DNA of 64,000 nucleotides from an uncultured Sphingomonadaceae bacterium (lineage in GTDB: Bacteria > Pseudomonadota > Alphaproteobacteria > Sphingomonadales > Sphingomonadaceae). The stretch is from the NCBI GenBank assembly GCA_947496865.1, contig CANMEE010000001.1, positions 1,231,501 to 1,295,500 of the forward strand. Reading direction: 5' to 3'. The translations under genes and the position numbers were made by a program. Below the pieces are notes generated by a model. The model made no database searches, had not been told where the DNA came from, and saw nothing but the letters and a program-made list of their open reading frames with translations. Of this stretch, positions 8,851 to 17,951 are shown in pieces (position 1 is the first letter of the stretch; the number at the start of each line of letters is the position of its first letter).

Positions 8851-9536
8851 ACACTTCAAATAAGCAGGACTCTAAAACAGTTTCTGTTGTTGTCGATACA
8901 CTGGGCTGGTTTGACCCGTTTGCCGCTCGATTGGTTGCTGCGCTCAAAAAGGCTGGGCATCGAGCTGCTCTCATACGCGAATATGCCACAGTCCCTCAAG
9001 GTGACTTGGCCTTTTTTTTGAGTTGTATGCGGATCACACCGCCCGAAACACTGGCTCAAAATAAACTGAATCTGGTGGTACATGCCAGTGATTTGCCTAA
9101 GGGTAGAGGCTTTTCGCCGATGGTCTGGCAGGTTCTCGAAGGAGCTGATCAAATCCCTGTTTCGATGATCTATATGGCAGAAGAGGTCGATGCGGGTGAC
9201 ATAGTGTTACAAGATACTATTATATTGGAAGGACACGAGCTTAACGATGAAATGCGCGATAAGTTAGGTGGAAAAATCATCGAAATGTGCCTAGAATTTA
9301 CCAATTCTCCCAGTCTTCCAAATGGACGGCCGCAATCGGGTGATGCAACTTGGTATAAACGCCGCCGTCCAAAAGATAGCCAATTGAATGTAGATCAATC
9401 CTTGGCAGAACAATTTGATCTGTTGCGCGTAGCGGATAATCAGCGCTATCCGGCTTTTTTTGACTATCGAGGCCATAGGTATACTCTACGCATAGAGAAA
9501 CAGGGCGCCTCCCAACAGAATGAAATTGAGAATTAG
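8847..9536 (+). CDS. pseJ: PseJ-type N-formyltransferase of pseudaminic acid synthesis
   Basis: A 229-residue formyltransferase-fold protein starting at the ATG that overlaps the pseG stop (ATGA). The core signature is LVVHASDLPKGRGFSP, followed by WQVLEG and VDAGDIVLQ, equivalent to the HPSLLPxxRG..DTG elements of N10-formyl-tetrahydrofolate-dependent transferases. The Asn-x-His of methionyl-tRNA formyltransferase reads Val-Val-His here, and the C-terminal tRNA-binding domain is missing, so it is not Fmt. To my knowledge PseJ enzymes formylate the 4-amino group of UDP-4-amino-4,6-dideoxy-L-AltNAc in place of PseH. Lying between pseG and pseI with no GNAT gene in the cassette, it most likely does this, giving a 7-N-formyl pseudaminic acid. 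The exact acceptor is inference. Confidence 0.8.
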   Translation: MNTSNKQDSKTVSVVVDTLGWFDPFAARLVAALKKAGHRAALIREYATVPQGDLAFFLSCMRITPPETLAQNKLNLVVHASDLPKGRGFSPMVWQVLEGADQIPVSMIYMAEEVDAGDIVLQDTIILEGHELNDEMRDKLGGKIIEMCLEFTNSPSLPNGRPQSGDATWYKRRRPKDSQLNVDQSLAEQFDLLRVADNQRYPAFFDYRGHRYTLRIEKQGASQQNEIEN

Positions 9537-10589
9537 ATGATGAACAATAGTGTAGTAATCAACGGTCGTTCAATCGGTCCCGACCATCCACCTTATGTGA
9601 TCTGTGAACTATCGGGGAACCATAATGGTTCGCTTGACCGGGCGTTGCAGCTGATTGACGCTGCGGCTGATACGGGCTGTGATGCGATCAAAATTCAGAC
9701 CTACACTCCTGATACGATGACAATCGATAGCGATCGGGATGAATTCAAAATCAAAGGCGGGCTCTGGGATGGCTATACCCTTTATGACCTTTATAAAGAG
9801 GCTCACACGCCCTTTGAATGGCACGAAGCCATGTTCAAGCGCGCCGCTGAACGAGGGATCACGATGTTCTCTACGCCTTTCGATGAAACATCGGCAGACT
9901 TGCTGGATGATCTCGGCGCGCCAGCATACAAGATCGCATCCTTTGAGGCCAATGACATAGCGTTGATCGCGCACGTGGCCCGAAAAGGTAAGCCAATGAT
10001 AATCTCGACCGGCTTAGCCAATATGGGTGAGATCGAACGGGCGACGAATGTTGCTCGGGAGAATGGCTGCCAAGAGCTAATTCTTTTGCATTGCATAAGT
10101 TCCTATCCCGCACCTTCGGACCAATCTAACTTGCGCACCATGCCGCACTTGGCCGATGCATTTGGCGTAGTGGGCGGATTGTCTGATCACACACATGGCT
10201 CATCGACTTCGGTTGCGGCCATAGCACTGGGCGCTTGTGTGATTGAAAAACACTTTACGTTGGCGCGTGAAGATGGCGGGCCTGATGCCGCCTTCAGTCT
10301 CGAGCCCGCCGAATTCAAGAGCTTATGTGAAGATTGCCACAATGCGTGGGCATCACTGGGTAAAATCTCATATGAAACCAAAGCAGCTGAAGAAGCTAAT
10401 TTGGTCTTTCGGCGGTCTTTGTTTGTTGTGGAAGATGTTGCTGAAGGAGAAGAACTGACCGCACATAATATTCGCTCTATTCGACCGGGCTATGGATTGC
10501 AGCCCCATTTAATAGGAACAGTTTTGGGCAAACGCGCACGCAGCGCCATCACAAGAGGGACGCCGCTTAGTTATGAATTGATCGGATGA
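9537..10589 (+). CDS. pseI: Pseudaminic acid synthase, PseI
   Basis: Condenses the free 6-deoxy-altrose derivative with phosphoenolpyruvate to the nine-carbon pseudaminic acid. The 350-residue length is standard for the NeuB/PseI family. The N-terminal TIM barrel shows VICELSGNHNGSLDRA, AIKIQTYTPDTMT, STPFDETSADLLD, STGLANMGEIE, and GLSDHTHGSSTSVAA followed by VIEKHFTLAREDGGPD, which supply the metal and PEP ligands. From about residue 285 a SAF/antifreeze-like C-terminal domain follows (RRSLFVVEDVAEGEEL onwards). The KIKGGLWDGYTLYDLYKEA stretch is typical of PseI as opposed to sialic or legionaminic synthases. The start ATG abuts the formyltransferase stop directly. It is the last gene of the nonulosonate cassette. 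Confidence 0.95.
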   Translation: MMNNSVVINGRSIGPDHPPYVICELSGNHNGSLDRALQLIDAAADTGCDAIKIQTYTPDTMTIDSDRDEFKIKGGLWDGYTLYDLYKEAHTPFEWHEAMFKRAAERGITMFSTPFDETSADLLDDLGAPAYKIASFEANDIALIAHVARKGKPMIISTGLANMGEIERATNVARENGCQELILLHCISSYPAPSDQSNLRTMPHLADAFGVVGGLSDHTHGSSTSVAAIALGACVIEKHFTLAREDGGPDAAFSLEPAEFKSLCEDCHNAWASLGKISYETKAAEEANLVFRRSLFVVEDVAEGEELTAHNIRSIRPGYGLQPHLIGTVLGKRARSAITRGTPLSYELIG

Positions 10590-10697
10590 TCCTTGTCGTC
10601 ACATATTCTCTGTCTTTTTTATCTAACAAGCACTCTCGTCACCCTGTATTGCGGGCATCCTGGTGATTTTCCAACTGCTATTGTCTCTGTCGAAAGC

Positions 10698-10720
10698 CCG
10701 ATTCGACTCCGCTGAATCGG
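10698..10720. repeat. Perfect 7-bp inverted repeat between pseI and the flippase gene
   Basis: CCGATTC, nine bases, GAATCGG, ending 12 bases before the GTG of the flippase gene. It could fold into a hairpin or act as a protein site. It has no following T-run, so it is not a typical terminator. No function can be assigned. Confidence 0.35.
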
Positions 10721-10732
10721 AACATTAATCCA

Positions 10733-11935
10733 GTGAAGTTTGTTGAATTATATCGGATAGCTGCGTCTCGGTCCAAGGAACTATGGTTGCGCATTGTTCT
10801 GATGGGTGGGATTCAGCTGATTAATATGGTGCTAGCTTATATCATGCTGCCCGCAAAATATGGCCAAATCGCTATCGCAGCTTTTGTGGTTAAAAACTGT
10901 CATCAAGCTGTCTTGGGTCTGAGCCAAGGGTACATCTATGCACACTATAATCTAAAGGAAAGCTTGCTGGGAACCTATGCGCGTTCCTATTTGATTCTTG
11001 GCATTATATACGTTGTCACCACAAGTATATTCTTGAACATGCCATTGGCGTTAGCCGGCTTGGCGCTCGTCATTATTTTCTTGGCAGAACCATATATGAG
11101 AGTTCGCCGTGATTTCAGTATCATATTGATACCGGAGTTTTTCTTTTTGGTGGCGGTCTTGATGGCTACCGCAGGCTCGATGTTGGAGATTGACATACCC
11201 GAAGCGATGTCGGTTTTCATATTTTGTTCCATGTTTACAGTGATCTTCATAAGCCGATTCTGGAACGGTTCACTGAAGGGTCTTTTGCAAAATGCCGCTG
11301 GCTCAAGTTTCGCGTGGGGTGACTTGTTCACGCTCGTTAGACGCGGTTCACAGGCCTATTTTTCAACTTTTTTGGCTTTTTTGGTTCTGGTTATCGACCG
11401 TGCTTATATTGTCGACATGTATGGAGAAACGGTTCTGGGAACCTATATGTTGGCATTTCAATTATGCCTCGCAATAACGCTGCTGTCATCCCTCTACAAC
11501 GCAACGGCTGTGGTGGATTTCGGAGAATTAATGAAGGGTGATCGGCAAAAGCTACTCACTCATCTGAGACAACGATACAATATTTCGCTCCTTGTAAACG
11601 TAACCCTTTGGGTATTGATAATCGGATTTCTCTTGGTTTTTGCGAACATTTTATTCCCGGAATTTGAGGGGCTATTCTTCATAACTGCGGCTTTGGGATT
11701 AGGAATTGCAGCACAGGCAGCCTTTAATGCAATATCACCGTTCCTTTTCCATCTGGAGAAACAGAGAGTAACCAATGTAATTGCAGCGGCGATTTTGGTA
11801 GCAAAAGTTGGAGTTTATCACGCTTTGTTTCAAGTCGGAGTCTCTCCGGTGCAGGCTATCGCAGTTCAAAGCGCTCTGCTGCTGATTGGGGTTTCTGGCA
11901 GTACCTTTTATCTGTATCGCGTCGTTAAACGTTAA
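10733..11935 (+). CDS. Wzx-like polysaccharide flippase (MOP superfamily)
   Basis: A 400-residue, almost wholly hydrophobic protein with about 11-12 predicted membrane spans, a pattern like the oligosaccharide flippases that move undecaprenyl-linked repeat units across the inner membrane. The N-terminus (residues 10-45) is weakly amphipathic with WLRIVLMGGIQLINMVLAY, and paired helices recur to the end at FYLYRVVKR. It starts with GTG. Primary sequence in this family is poorly conserved, so the assignment rests on topology, length and position after the sugar genes, where a flippase is required and no other candidate exists. It could instead be a more distant MATE-type transporter. Confidence 0.75.
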   Translation: MKFVELYRIAASRSKELWLRIVLMGGIQLINMVLAYIMLPAKYGQIAIAAFVVKNCHQAVLGLSQGYIYAHYNLKESLLGTYARSYLILGIIYVVTTSIFLNMPLALAGLALVIIFLAEPYMRVRRDFSIILIPEFFFLVAVLMATAGSMLEIDIPEAMSVFIFCSMFTVIFISRFWNGSLKGLLQNAAGSSFAWGDLFTLVRRGSQAYFSTFLAFLVLVIDRAYIVDMYGETVLGTYMLAFQLCLAITLLSSLYNATAVVDFGELMKGDRQKLLTHLRQRYNISLLVNVTLWVLIIGFLLVFANILFPEFEGLFFITAALGLGIAAQAAFNAISPFLFHLEKQRVTNVIAAAILVAKVGVYHALFQVGVSPVQAIAVQSALLLIGVSGSTFYLYRVVKR

Positions 11936-11972
11936 AAATGGAAAATATATTCAGTTGGATGGGAGAATAATC

Positions 11973-12821
11973 ATGTCATTCCTCAGTATCGTACGACATC
12001 ACGCACAACGCCAAATCAAAGGCTTTAAAAGGCGTAAGACATTCGCCGAAGTGGTTGGATCAGCACTTCCTGAGGCTAAAGAGCACGATGATAAGGCGGC
12101 ACATTCGATTACGGAAGCTCTAAGTAAAGAAGGCTTTTCAACCCTCCCGAAAATAGCTTCTCGCCAGCAGATTGATGATATACTAGCGTATATATCAACC
12201 CAAAAAGTAACAAACCCCTATCAACCCGAGCTCGGCGAATTCGATGTTAGTTACCGCGGTAACAGCTCTAACATCGGTGCGTACACGGACGAAGTTCTAT
12301 CAAGGTGTCCCCATCTTTTGGAAATTGCCAACACACCACTTCTATTGAAAGCAGTTTCGAGCTTCTTTGGGCGAAAGCCGACACTTTCAAAAGTCGCTCT
12401 CTGGCATAGTTTCCCTAACGCACAGGAAGCGCAAAACGCAGAAAATTATCATCGTGACGTTGATGATGTGCTTTTTCTGAAAGTTTTTATTTACCTGACC
12501 GACGTTGACGAAAGCGCAGGCCCACATGTCTTCATTCGCGGTAGCCACAAAGACGAGAAATTTCTTGATGTGCGCAGATACACTGATGAGGAAATTGAGT
12601 CCAGCTACCCCAGCGAGGATGTTCTGAAGATGACTGGCGAGGCTGGTTCCGCCTTTGTTGAAAACACCTATGGGCTGCACAAGGGGCTGGTCGCTCGAGA
12701 AAAGTCAAGGATATTACTACAATTTGAGTATAGTTTATTCCCGATTGGCGCTTATGATTACGGGAACAAATATGTTGGTGCTGATCAGTTCGACAGCTAT
12801 ATTAACAGGCTGCATGCCTGA
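11973..12821 (+). CDS. Phytanoyl-CoA dioxygenase (PhyH) family protein
   Basis: A 282-residue Fe(II)/2-oxoglutarate-dependent oxygenase-like protein. The ATG at 11973 is chosen because GGGAGAA stands just upstream; the longer frame from 11886 would run into the flippase gene. The metal-binding facial triad is visible as His160 and Asp162 in NYHRDVDD, with distal His236 in YGLHKGLV and the 2-oxoglutarate-binding Arg at about 246. The core double-stranded beta-helix spans roughly 140-255. Members hydroxylate lipids, amino acids or small metabolites; in a polysaccharide cluster the substrate might be a sugar or an acyl substituent. It overlaps the acyltransferase gene by one base (TGATG), implying joint expression. 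The substrate is unknown. Confidence 0.8.
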   Translation: MSFLSIVRHHAQRQIKGFKRRKTFAEVVGSALPEAKEHDDKAAHSITEALSKEGFSTLPKIASRQQIDDILAYISTQKVTNPYQPELGEFDVSYRGNSSNIGAYTDEVLSRCPHLLEIANTPLLLKAVSSFFGRKPTLSKVALWHSFPNAQEAQNAENYHRDVDDVLFLKVFIYLTDVDESAGPHVFIRGSHKDEKFLDVRRYTDEEIESSYPSEDVLKMTGEAGSAFVENTYGLHKGLVAREKSRILLQFEYSLFPIGAYDYGNKYVGADQFDSYINRLHA

Positions 12822-13327
12822 TGAAAAAAATCATCAAAATCTGTTTCTTGTCTGCGGGCTTCGGGCGGCAAAAAATTTACGGGGCCGTTGCCCGGTTGCG
12901 TGCATGGGCACTCCTACCCAATATGGGATCGGGCTCTAGATGTCCTTTGTCAGTGGATTTGAAATTCCCGTCTAACATATTCATCGGAGAACGCGTTGCC
13001 ATCGGTCCCGAATGTACAATCGGAGCAAAGCAAAGCGTGATACTCGAGGATGATGTCCGAATTTCAAAAGGCGTTACCCTAGAGACCGCGAGCCTAGACC
13101 TTAGCAAGCCCGTTCCTTATCCGCATGTAGCGGCCCCTATTGTGGTTAAACGTGGAGCCTGGCTAGGAGCGCGCTGCATTATTCTGGGCGGGGTCACTAT
13201 CGGAGAATATGCTGTGATAGGTGCCGGAGCAATTGTGTCAAAGGACGTCGCACCGGGAGAAGTTGTCGTTTCTGCCCGGGTACGGGGCATCGCTACGATG
13301 GAGAAATCTGGACAATCCACATATTGA
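12821..13327 (+). CDS. Hexapeptide-repeat acyltransferase (serine acetyltransferase/CysE-like fold)
   Basis: A 168-residue left-handed beta-helix protein. Imperfect hexapeptide turns run from about residue 40 to 150 (IFIGERVAIGPECTIGAKQS, ARCIILGGVTIGEYAVIGAG, AIVSKDVAPGEVVVS), the shape of acetyl-CoA-dependent O- or N-acetyltransferases that trimerise. The N-terminal 30 residues are basic and lack repeats. Position after the PhyH gene and before a capsule-type transferase suggests it O-acetylates the repeat unit. It might also acylate the 4-amino sugar in place of PseH, but PseH enzymes are GNAT-fold proteins and this is not, so a decorating role is preferred. Confidence 0.82.
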   Translation: MKKIIKICFLSAGFGRQKIYGAVARLRAWALLPNMGSGSRCPLSVDLKFPSNIFIGERVAIGPECTIGAKQSVILEDDVRISKGVTLETASLDLSKPVPYPHVAAPIVVKRGAWLGARCIILGGVTIGEYAVIGAGAIVSKDVAPGEVVVSARVRGIATMEKSGQSTY

Positions 13328-13367
13328 CCTTCCCTAACTAGCTATCATCAAATAAGGGGATTGGGAA

Positions 13368-14702
13368 ATGGTATCATCCTCTGTCCTCGTTTATGTGCGC
13401 CCATGGAATAATGCACAATTTTTTGATCTCGCGCAGGGGATTTGGCCAAACACAGCACAGGTCCATGTCTCTGAACATCAGGCCGTCGATTTAGGTGGCC
13501 TAAAGGCCGCTCTATATGGTGCCTACAGAGCAGTCACCGCCGATTCACAGCCACAATATTTGGACGAAACACAAATCGCGGACGTCAAATTGCGTTGCCG
13601 TCTATTACGCTGGATTTCTGGCGATAAAGCAAGACTACTGATTCTTGCAGCGGAGCAAGCAATTGAAGAAATTTTGGGCCGACATCAGCCGAAAGCGATG
13701 TTGTCTATCACCGTTGACAGCTATATTCTTCAACTCTTCTGCTTGGCATGCCACCGCCGGGACATTCCGTTCATCGGGTTGGTTCCGAGTTTCGTAAACG
13801 GCTATTTCCGCATTACTGCAATGGGAGAGCGGACGGCTGCACGAAGTGTCGAACAAGAGGAAATCGATTCAGTTTCTACACGCTTGCTTGATACTAACTA
13901 CAAGCCCGATTTTTTAGCCAAGTCTCCCAATGCGTCAAGAACTAAGGCTCGGCGGCTATGGCGACGTAATTTGGTGAAGCCAGCCTATTTTGAGCTGCGC
14001 CGCCGTTTATCTCGCGATCCCCTCAACTACCACAATTGGAGCACATCGATTGTCTCCCAGCGGCACTGGTCTTTGCGTATGCAGAATTATGATGGTGCTT
14101 CTATACAAAGCAGGGTTGAATTGGATCCAGCGTTTAGAGAGCGGCCGCTGATCTTTTTACCGCTCCAGATGTCGCCCGAGGCCACCATCGACTACTGGAG
14201 CGCGGATACCAGTTGGATTGACTACGAAACCCGTGTTTTGGAGTTGCTCGCGACGACGGCTAACACTCACACAATCTTAGTGAAGGAACATCCCAACGTG
14301 CTCGGTTTTCGGACCCCACATTTCTACGAACGATTAGCAAGCTTCGATCATGCAGTTTTGATCGATCCGGGCATGTCTGCAAATACACTGATCGACATGT
14401 GCGATGGCGTCGTGATCTGTACCGGCACTGTAGGTTTTGAAGCAGCTCTTCGAGGTTCACCGGTCTATACTGATAGCAAGCCATTCCATTTACCGCATAA
14501 TTTTGCGCTGCCTCTTGAAGAGCTTGCAAAGCCATGTCCGTCGCGTCAAAGTGATGTCACTGCGCAGCAGGTTTTGATCCGCCATGTCTTGGAAGGGTTG
14601 CTACCAGGGCATTTTGTAAATGATGGATCGTGGCAGCCTAGTCGACATAATCAGTCTGAAATGATTAAATCGCTCAGACAAGCCTTAGAACAGGGAATAT
14701 AG
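13368..14702 (+). CDS. Capsule-polysaccharide-synthesis-type transferase
   Basis: A soluble 444-residue protein resembling the capsule synthesis (KpsC/KpsS/LipB-like) superfamily with a GT-B-like C-terminal half. The supporting stretch is IFLPLQMSPEATIDYWS (about residues 262-278), then TILVKEHPNVLGFR with the His-Pro pair, then VVICTGTVGFEAALRGSPVYT, the typical nucleotide-sugar-binding loop where a GTxxxEA turn holds the donor. No signal peptide or membrane span is seen, so it acts at the cytoplasmic face. Related proteins transfer Kdo or other ulosonic acids from CMP donors; by position this one could transfer the CMP-pseudaminic acid made upstream. That role is inference. Confidence 0.65.
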   Translation: MVSSSVLVYVRPWNNAQFFDLAQGIWPNTAQVHVSEHQAVDLGGLKAALYGAYRAVTADSQPQYLDETQIADVKLRCRLLRWISGDKARLLILAAEQAIEEILGRHQPKAMLSITVDSYILQLFCLACHRRDIPFIGLVPSFVNGYFRITAMGERTAARSVEQEEIDSVSTRLLDTNYKPDFLAKSPNASRTKARRLWRRNLVKPAYFELRRRLSRDPLNYHNWSTSIVSQRHWSLRMQNYDGASIQSRVELDPAFRERPLIFLPLQMSPEATIDYWSADTSWIDYETRVLELLATTANTHTILVKEHPNVLGFRTPHFYERLASFDHAVLIDPGMSANTLIDMCDGVVICTGTVGFEAALRGSPVYTDSKPFHLPHNFALPLEELAKPCPSRQSDVTAQQVLIRHVLEGLLPGHFVNDGSWQPSRHNQSEMIKSLRQALEQGI

Positions 14703-14706
14703 CTAA

Positions 14707-15930
14707 ATGCGCTTGCAAGAGTTCAGCCTAATCAACAGGGCCTTGATCCTGTTTATTGGCATGGTGATGATCTTGTCATTTCCCACGACACTTTTGCGTC
14801 TGGCAAGTGTCGATTTTTTTGTAGAATATTATTTTGATTTGGTTTTTGCCGCATTTGTGGGCCTTGCCTTACTGAATCTCGTTTTGACGCTGAAGGCGCC
14901 GCTTCCTGAACGGTTTCTAGCAGTTTTGCTGTTGAGTTTCATCTTGCTCATTTTTGCAATTGGCGTTTTGCGAAGTACAGACGATCCGATCGGGGGGCTC
15001 CGGTATTTTGTACTGCCGCTGGTGGTTTACTTTCTTTTAATTGGGCGAAACTTTTTACTGTTTTTTATAACCTCCAAGCGATTTTGGGCCATTATAATGA
15101 TCAGTCATGCCCTAGGTCTTGCGGTGTACTTTTCAGGGTTGATGGGGCCAATCTATCCAGGCATCGGTGTGCAATCCATTGCATATGCATCAATCTTTTT
15201 TATAGTCAACGGCCATCCCATTCTGTTTCTAATTTCTTTGGTTATGATCTTCTTTGAAGGTAAGCGCAGCATTTTATTTTCTATTCTTGTTACCCTGGCT
15301 TTCCTGAAATTGGTAAAATTCAGCGTCGCCGGCAGACTGCTCTATTCGATCGTCGCTGGAATTTTGGCCTCTCTTTTGCTCATTGTTTTCCTATACTCTA
15401 TTACCGACGCAGAGGGTTCCACGACGCTAGCGAGGATTAATTACATCAATCCTTTTTCTGACCAGTTTGACCTCTATTTGGGTTCTTCAGGTCGGTTCGG
15501 AGAGTTAGTTAGCTTTTGGGAAGGAAAGTCCTTTTTGGAAGTACTCTTCGGAGCGGGCTCAGGCTTCAAATACCAGTGGGATCTCGGCTTTGCTTCCGAG
15601 CAATCTGGCGAAATAAAAGGTTATTTGCACATGTCGATTGCCAACTATCTCGCAGTTGGCGGGATATTGGGCTTGGCCTTGTTTGTGTATTTGGCAATCC
15701 TGCCGTTTAAAGCGAGTCGACTGAAATTGCCTCCCAAAGCACAGATGACGGCCTTCGGCTTTGGTATTTTTTCAATTGTTCAGAGCTTTTTTGGTTTCAA
15801 TCTAGCAACTGATGCAACTTCACTTATCTTCATTATTGGACCTGCGGCACTCCTGAGCGTTCAGGGATATCGGAGATATTCACCTCAGATTTCTGACACT
15901 TCTCTGGAAACCAAGAGAAGTATAGCTTAA
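14707..15930 (+). CDS. Wzy-like O-antigen/polysaccharide polymerase
   Basis: A 407-residue integral membrane protein with about 10-12 hydrophobic segments and one large polar loop near residues 230-300 (containing TTLARINYINPFSDQF and SSGRFGELVSFWEGKS), the usual topology of Wzy polymerases. Such proteins join lipid-linked repeat units at the periplasmic face. The RFGELVSFWE region with nearby GAGSGFKYQ resembles the loop of the O-antigen ligase/polymerase superfamily, but family sequence conservation is very low. It stands between the capsule-type transferase and asnB on the same strand. A second member of this superfamily lies at 28498-29946, so which of the two polymerises is not settled by sequence. 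Confidence 0.65.
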   Translation: MRLQEFSLINRALILFIGMVMILSFPTTLLRLASVDFFVEYYFDLVFAAFVGLALLNLVLTLKAPLPERFLAVLLLSFILLIFAIGVLRSTDDPIGGLRYFVLPLVVYFLLIGRNFLLFFITSKRFWAIIMISHALGLAVYFSGLMGPIYPGIGVQSIAYASIFFIVNGHPILFLISLVMIFFEGKRSILFSILVTLAFLKLVKFSVAGRLLYSIVAGILASLLLIVFLYSITDAEGSTTLARINYINPFSDQFDLYLGSSGRFGELVSFWEGKSFLEVLFGAGSGFKYQWDLGFASEQSGEIKGYLHMSIANYLAVGGILGLALFVYLAILPFKASRLKLPPKAQMTAFGFGIFSIVQSFFGFNLATDATSLIFIIGPAALLSVQGYRRYSPQISDTSLETKRSIA

Positions 15931-17913
15931 ATGTGTGGCATAGTAGGATATTCTTTGCGTCCGGGACCGGACTTTGCTGCTCCTTTTGCACGGAGCGCAA
16001 GGCCAGATCTAGCCCCCGTCCTCCATGCAATCCAACATCGCGGACCCGATGGCAGTGGCATCTTTGAGGATATTGGGGCTGGAATTGGTTTGGGTCATGT
16101 CCGGCTGTCTATTGTCGATCTGAATGAAACTGGGGCGCAGCCGATGCAAAACCCAGACCGTGAAGATGGCATTGTGTTGTCATATAATGGCGAAATTTAC
16201 AACTACCCCGATCTTCGAGCAGAACTGGAAGCAGAAGGTCATCAATTTCGCGGAACATCGGATACCGAAGTATTGTTGAGATTGTTGGAAGTCGTGGGGC
16301 TCGACAGTATTTCTTCTCTCAACGGCATGTTTGCTTTTGCAGCTTATGATCGTTCAACAGGCGACATCACGGTTGTGCGAGACGCTTATGGGGTCAAGCC
16401 ATTATACTATACGGAATCTGACAAAGGCGTTTTCTTTTCCAGCGAGGTTCGTGGTTTGACTGCCATGGGCGTCACTCCCGATATTCCTTCCGAGGAAGTC
16501 GTTGGCCGATACATGACTTTTTTGTGGAATCCCGGCAGCCAAACTCCATCTCCTAATATCCGTAAGCTAGTGCCGGGAGAGGCCATAACAATAAAAGCTG
16601 GTAGGATTGCCCGTCAATGGGAATGGTTCCGGTCGCCCACGTTGAAGCCAAACCCATCGAGTGATCAACAGTCGAAAGTTGTTACCGACACTGCAAAGCA
16701 TCTGCGTGATGCGGTGCATCGCCAAATGATCGCAGATGTTCCTGTCGGTGCGTTTTTATCTGGAGGACTGGATTCGAGCGCAGTCGTCGCTTTCGCCCGA
16801 GAGCTGACGCCCAATATCAAATGTTTTACCATCGATCCTGTTGGGGGGCCAGAAGATGGTACCCCAGATGACTTGCCATATGCCCGACAAGTTGCAAGCC
16901 ACCTTGATGTGCCCTTGGAGATGGTGAAGGTTGATCCTTCTGCAATGGCGCGCGATCTTGAGATGATGGTGTCCCAACTGGAGGAACCTTTAGCCGATCC
17001 TGCGTGTTTAAACGTCTTATATATTGGTCGCTTGGCACGTGAGCAAGGTATCAAGGTTTTGTTGTCCGGCTCCGGTGGAGATGATTTGTTTACCGGATAT
17101 CGCCGACATCGCGCGATCGGCTTTGATCGAAATATGCGTCATTTTCCTCAGCCCGTGCGAAACGGTTTGGCTTCATGTGCTAAGTTGTTCAATCAGAGAA
17201 TACCATTACAACGGAGAATTTCAAAATTTCTGTCGGGTATGGCGTTAAATGGTGACCAGCGCCTAATCAACTATTTTGCATGGACTCAGCGAGCCGATAT
17301 TCTGGCACTTTTATCAAAGCCCGCCCGAGAAGCGGTTGACCAAGTTACCTTTATTGAACCTATGGTTGAGTATCTTCAAAAAATGGCTGATGAGGCCGGT
17401 GACATTGATAGGGCTCTCGCTCTTGAGCAGCGGTTTTTCCTCGCAGAACACAATTTGATTTATACCGATAAGATGTCGATGGCTGCCAGCGTCGAAGTTC
17501 GCGTTCCCTTCCTCGATCATGACCTTGTTTCATTTGCCTCAACCATTCCTCATCAGCTTAAGCAGCGCGGCAAGGAAGGCAAATGGATACTCAAGAAAGC
17601 CATGGAGCCATATCTGCCGCATGATGTGATTTATCGCCCAAAGGCTGGTTTTGGAGCCCCTTTGCGACACTGGTTGCGCGGAGAACTGCGCGAAATGATG
17701 CACGATTTGCTGTCTTCAGAGAGTCTGATTCGACGCGGAATATTCAATCCGCAGGCAGTAAGCAAGTTGATCACTGATGATGTTGTAGGACGCAAGGATG
17801 GCAGTTACACTATCTTGTCGATGATGTGCCTCGAACTATGGTGCCGTAATAGCTTGGGTCAGGCAAAGTTGGGAATCGAACCAGCTTTCTCTGATTTTAC
17901 TAAAACATTGTAA
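15931..17913 (+). CDS. asnB: Asparagine synthase (glutamine-hydrolysing)-like amidotransferase
   Basis: A 660-residue two-domain amidotransferase. After the initiator, Cys2 (MCGIVGYS) is the N-terminal nucleophile of the class II glutaminase domain (1-215, with QHRGPDGSG and SYNGEIYNY). The synthetase domain carries the ATP-pyrophosphatase loop SGGLDSS (277-283) and a long helical C-terminus ending in the YRPKAGFGAPLRHWLRGEL region. In polysaccharide loci such proteins are believed to amidate uronic acids rather than aspartate, and the upstream wecB/wecC pair would provide ManNAcA as substrate. An insertion after residue 10 lengthens the N-terminus relative to short AsnB. It starts right after the polymerase stop. 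The acceptor is inference. Confidence 0.9.
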   Translation: MCGIVGYSLRPGPDFAAPFARSARPDLAPVLHAIQHRGPDGSGIFEDIGAGIGLGHVRLSIVDLNETGAQPMQNPDREDGIVLSYNGEIYNYPDLRAELEAEGHQFRGTSDTEVLLRLLEVVGLDSISSLNGMFAFAAYDRSTGDITVVRDAYGVKPLYYTESDKGVFFSSEVRGLTAMGVTPDIPSEEVVGRYMTFLWNPGSQTPSPNIRKLVPGEAITIKAGRIARQWEWFRSPTLKPNPSSDQQSKVVTDTAKHLRDAVHRQMIADVPVGAFLSGGLDSSAVVAFARELTPNIKCFTIDPVGGPEDGTPDDLPYARQVASHLDVPLEMVKVDPSAMARDLEMMVSQLEEPLADPACLNVLYIGRLAREQGIKVLLSGSGGDDLFTGYRRHRAIGFDRNMRHFPQPVRNGLASCAKLFNQRIPLQRRISKFLSGMALNGDQRLINYFAWTQRADILALLSKPAREAVDQVTFIEPMVEYLQKMADEAGDIDRALALEQRFFLAEHNLIYTDKMSMAASVEVRVPFLDHDLVSFASTIPHQLKQRGKEGKWILKKAMEPYLPHDVIYRPKAGFGAPLRHWLRGELREMMHDLLSSESLIRRGIFNPQAVSKLITDDVVGRKDGSYTILSMMCLELWCRNSLGQAKLGIEPAFSDFTKTL

Positions 17914-17951
17914 CTATTGAACATTTTGTAACTTCTGGACTTGAGCTTTTT

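Noticed and set aside
13368..14702. Firm assignment as pseudaminic acid transferase
   Set aside because: The fold and context allow it, but donor specificity cannot be read from sequence, so only the broad capsule-type transferase call is kept.
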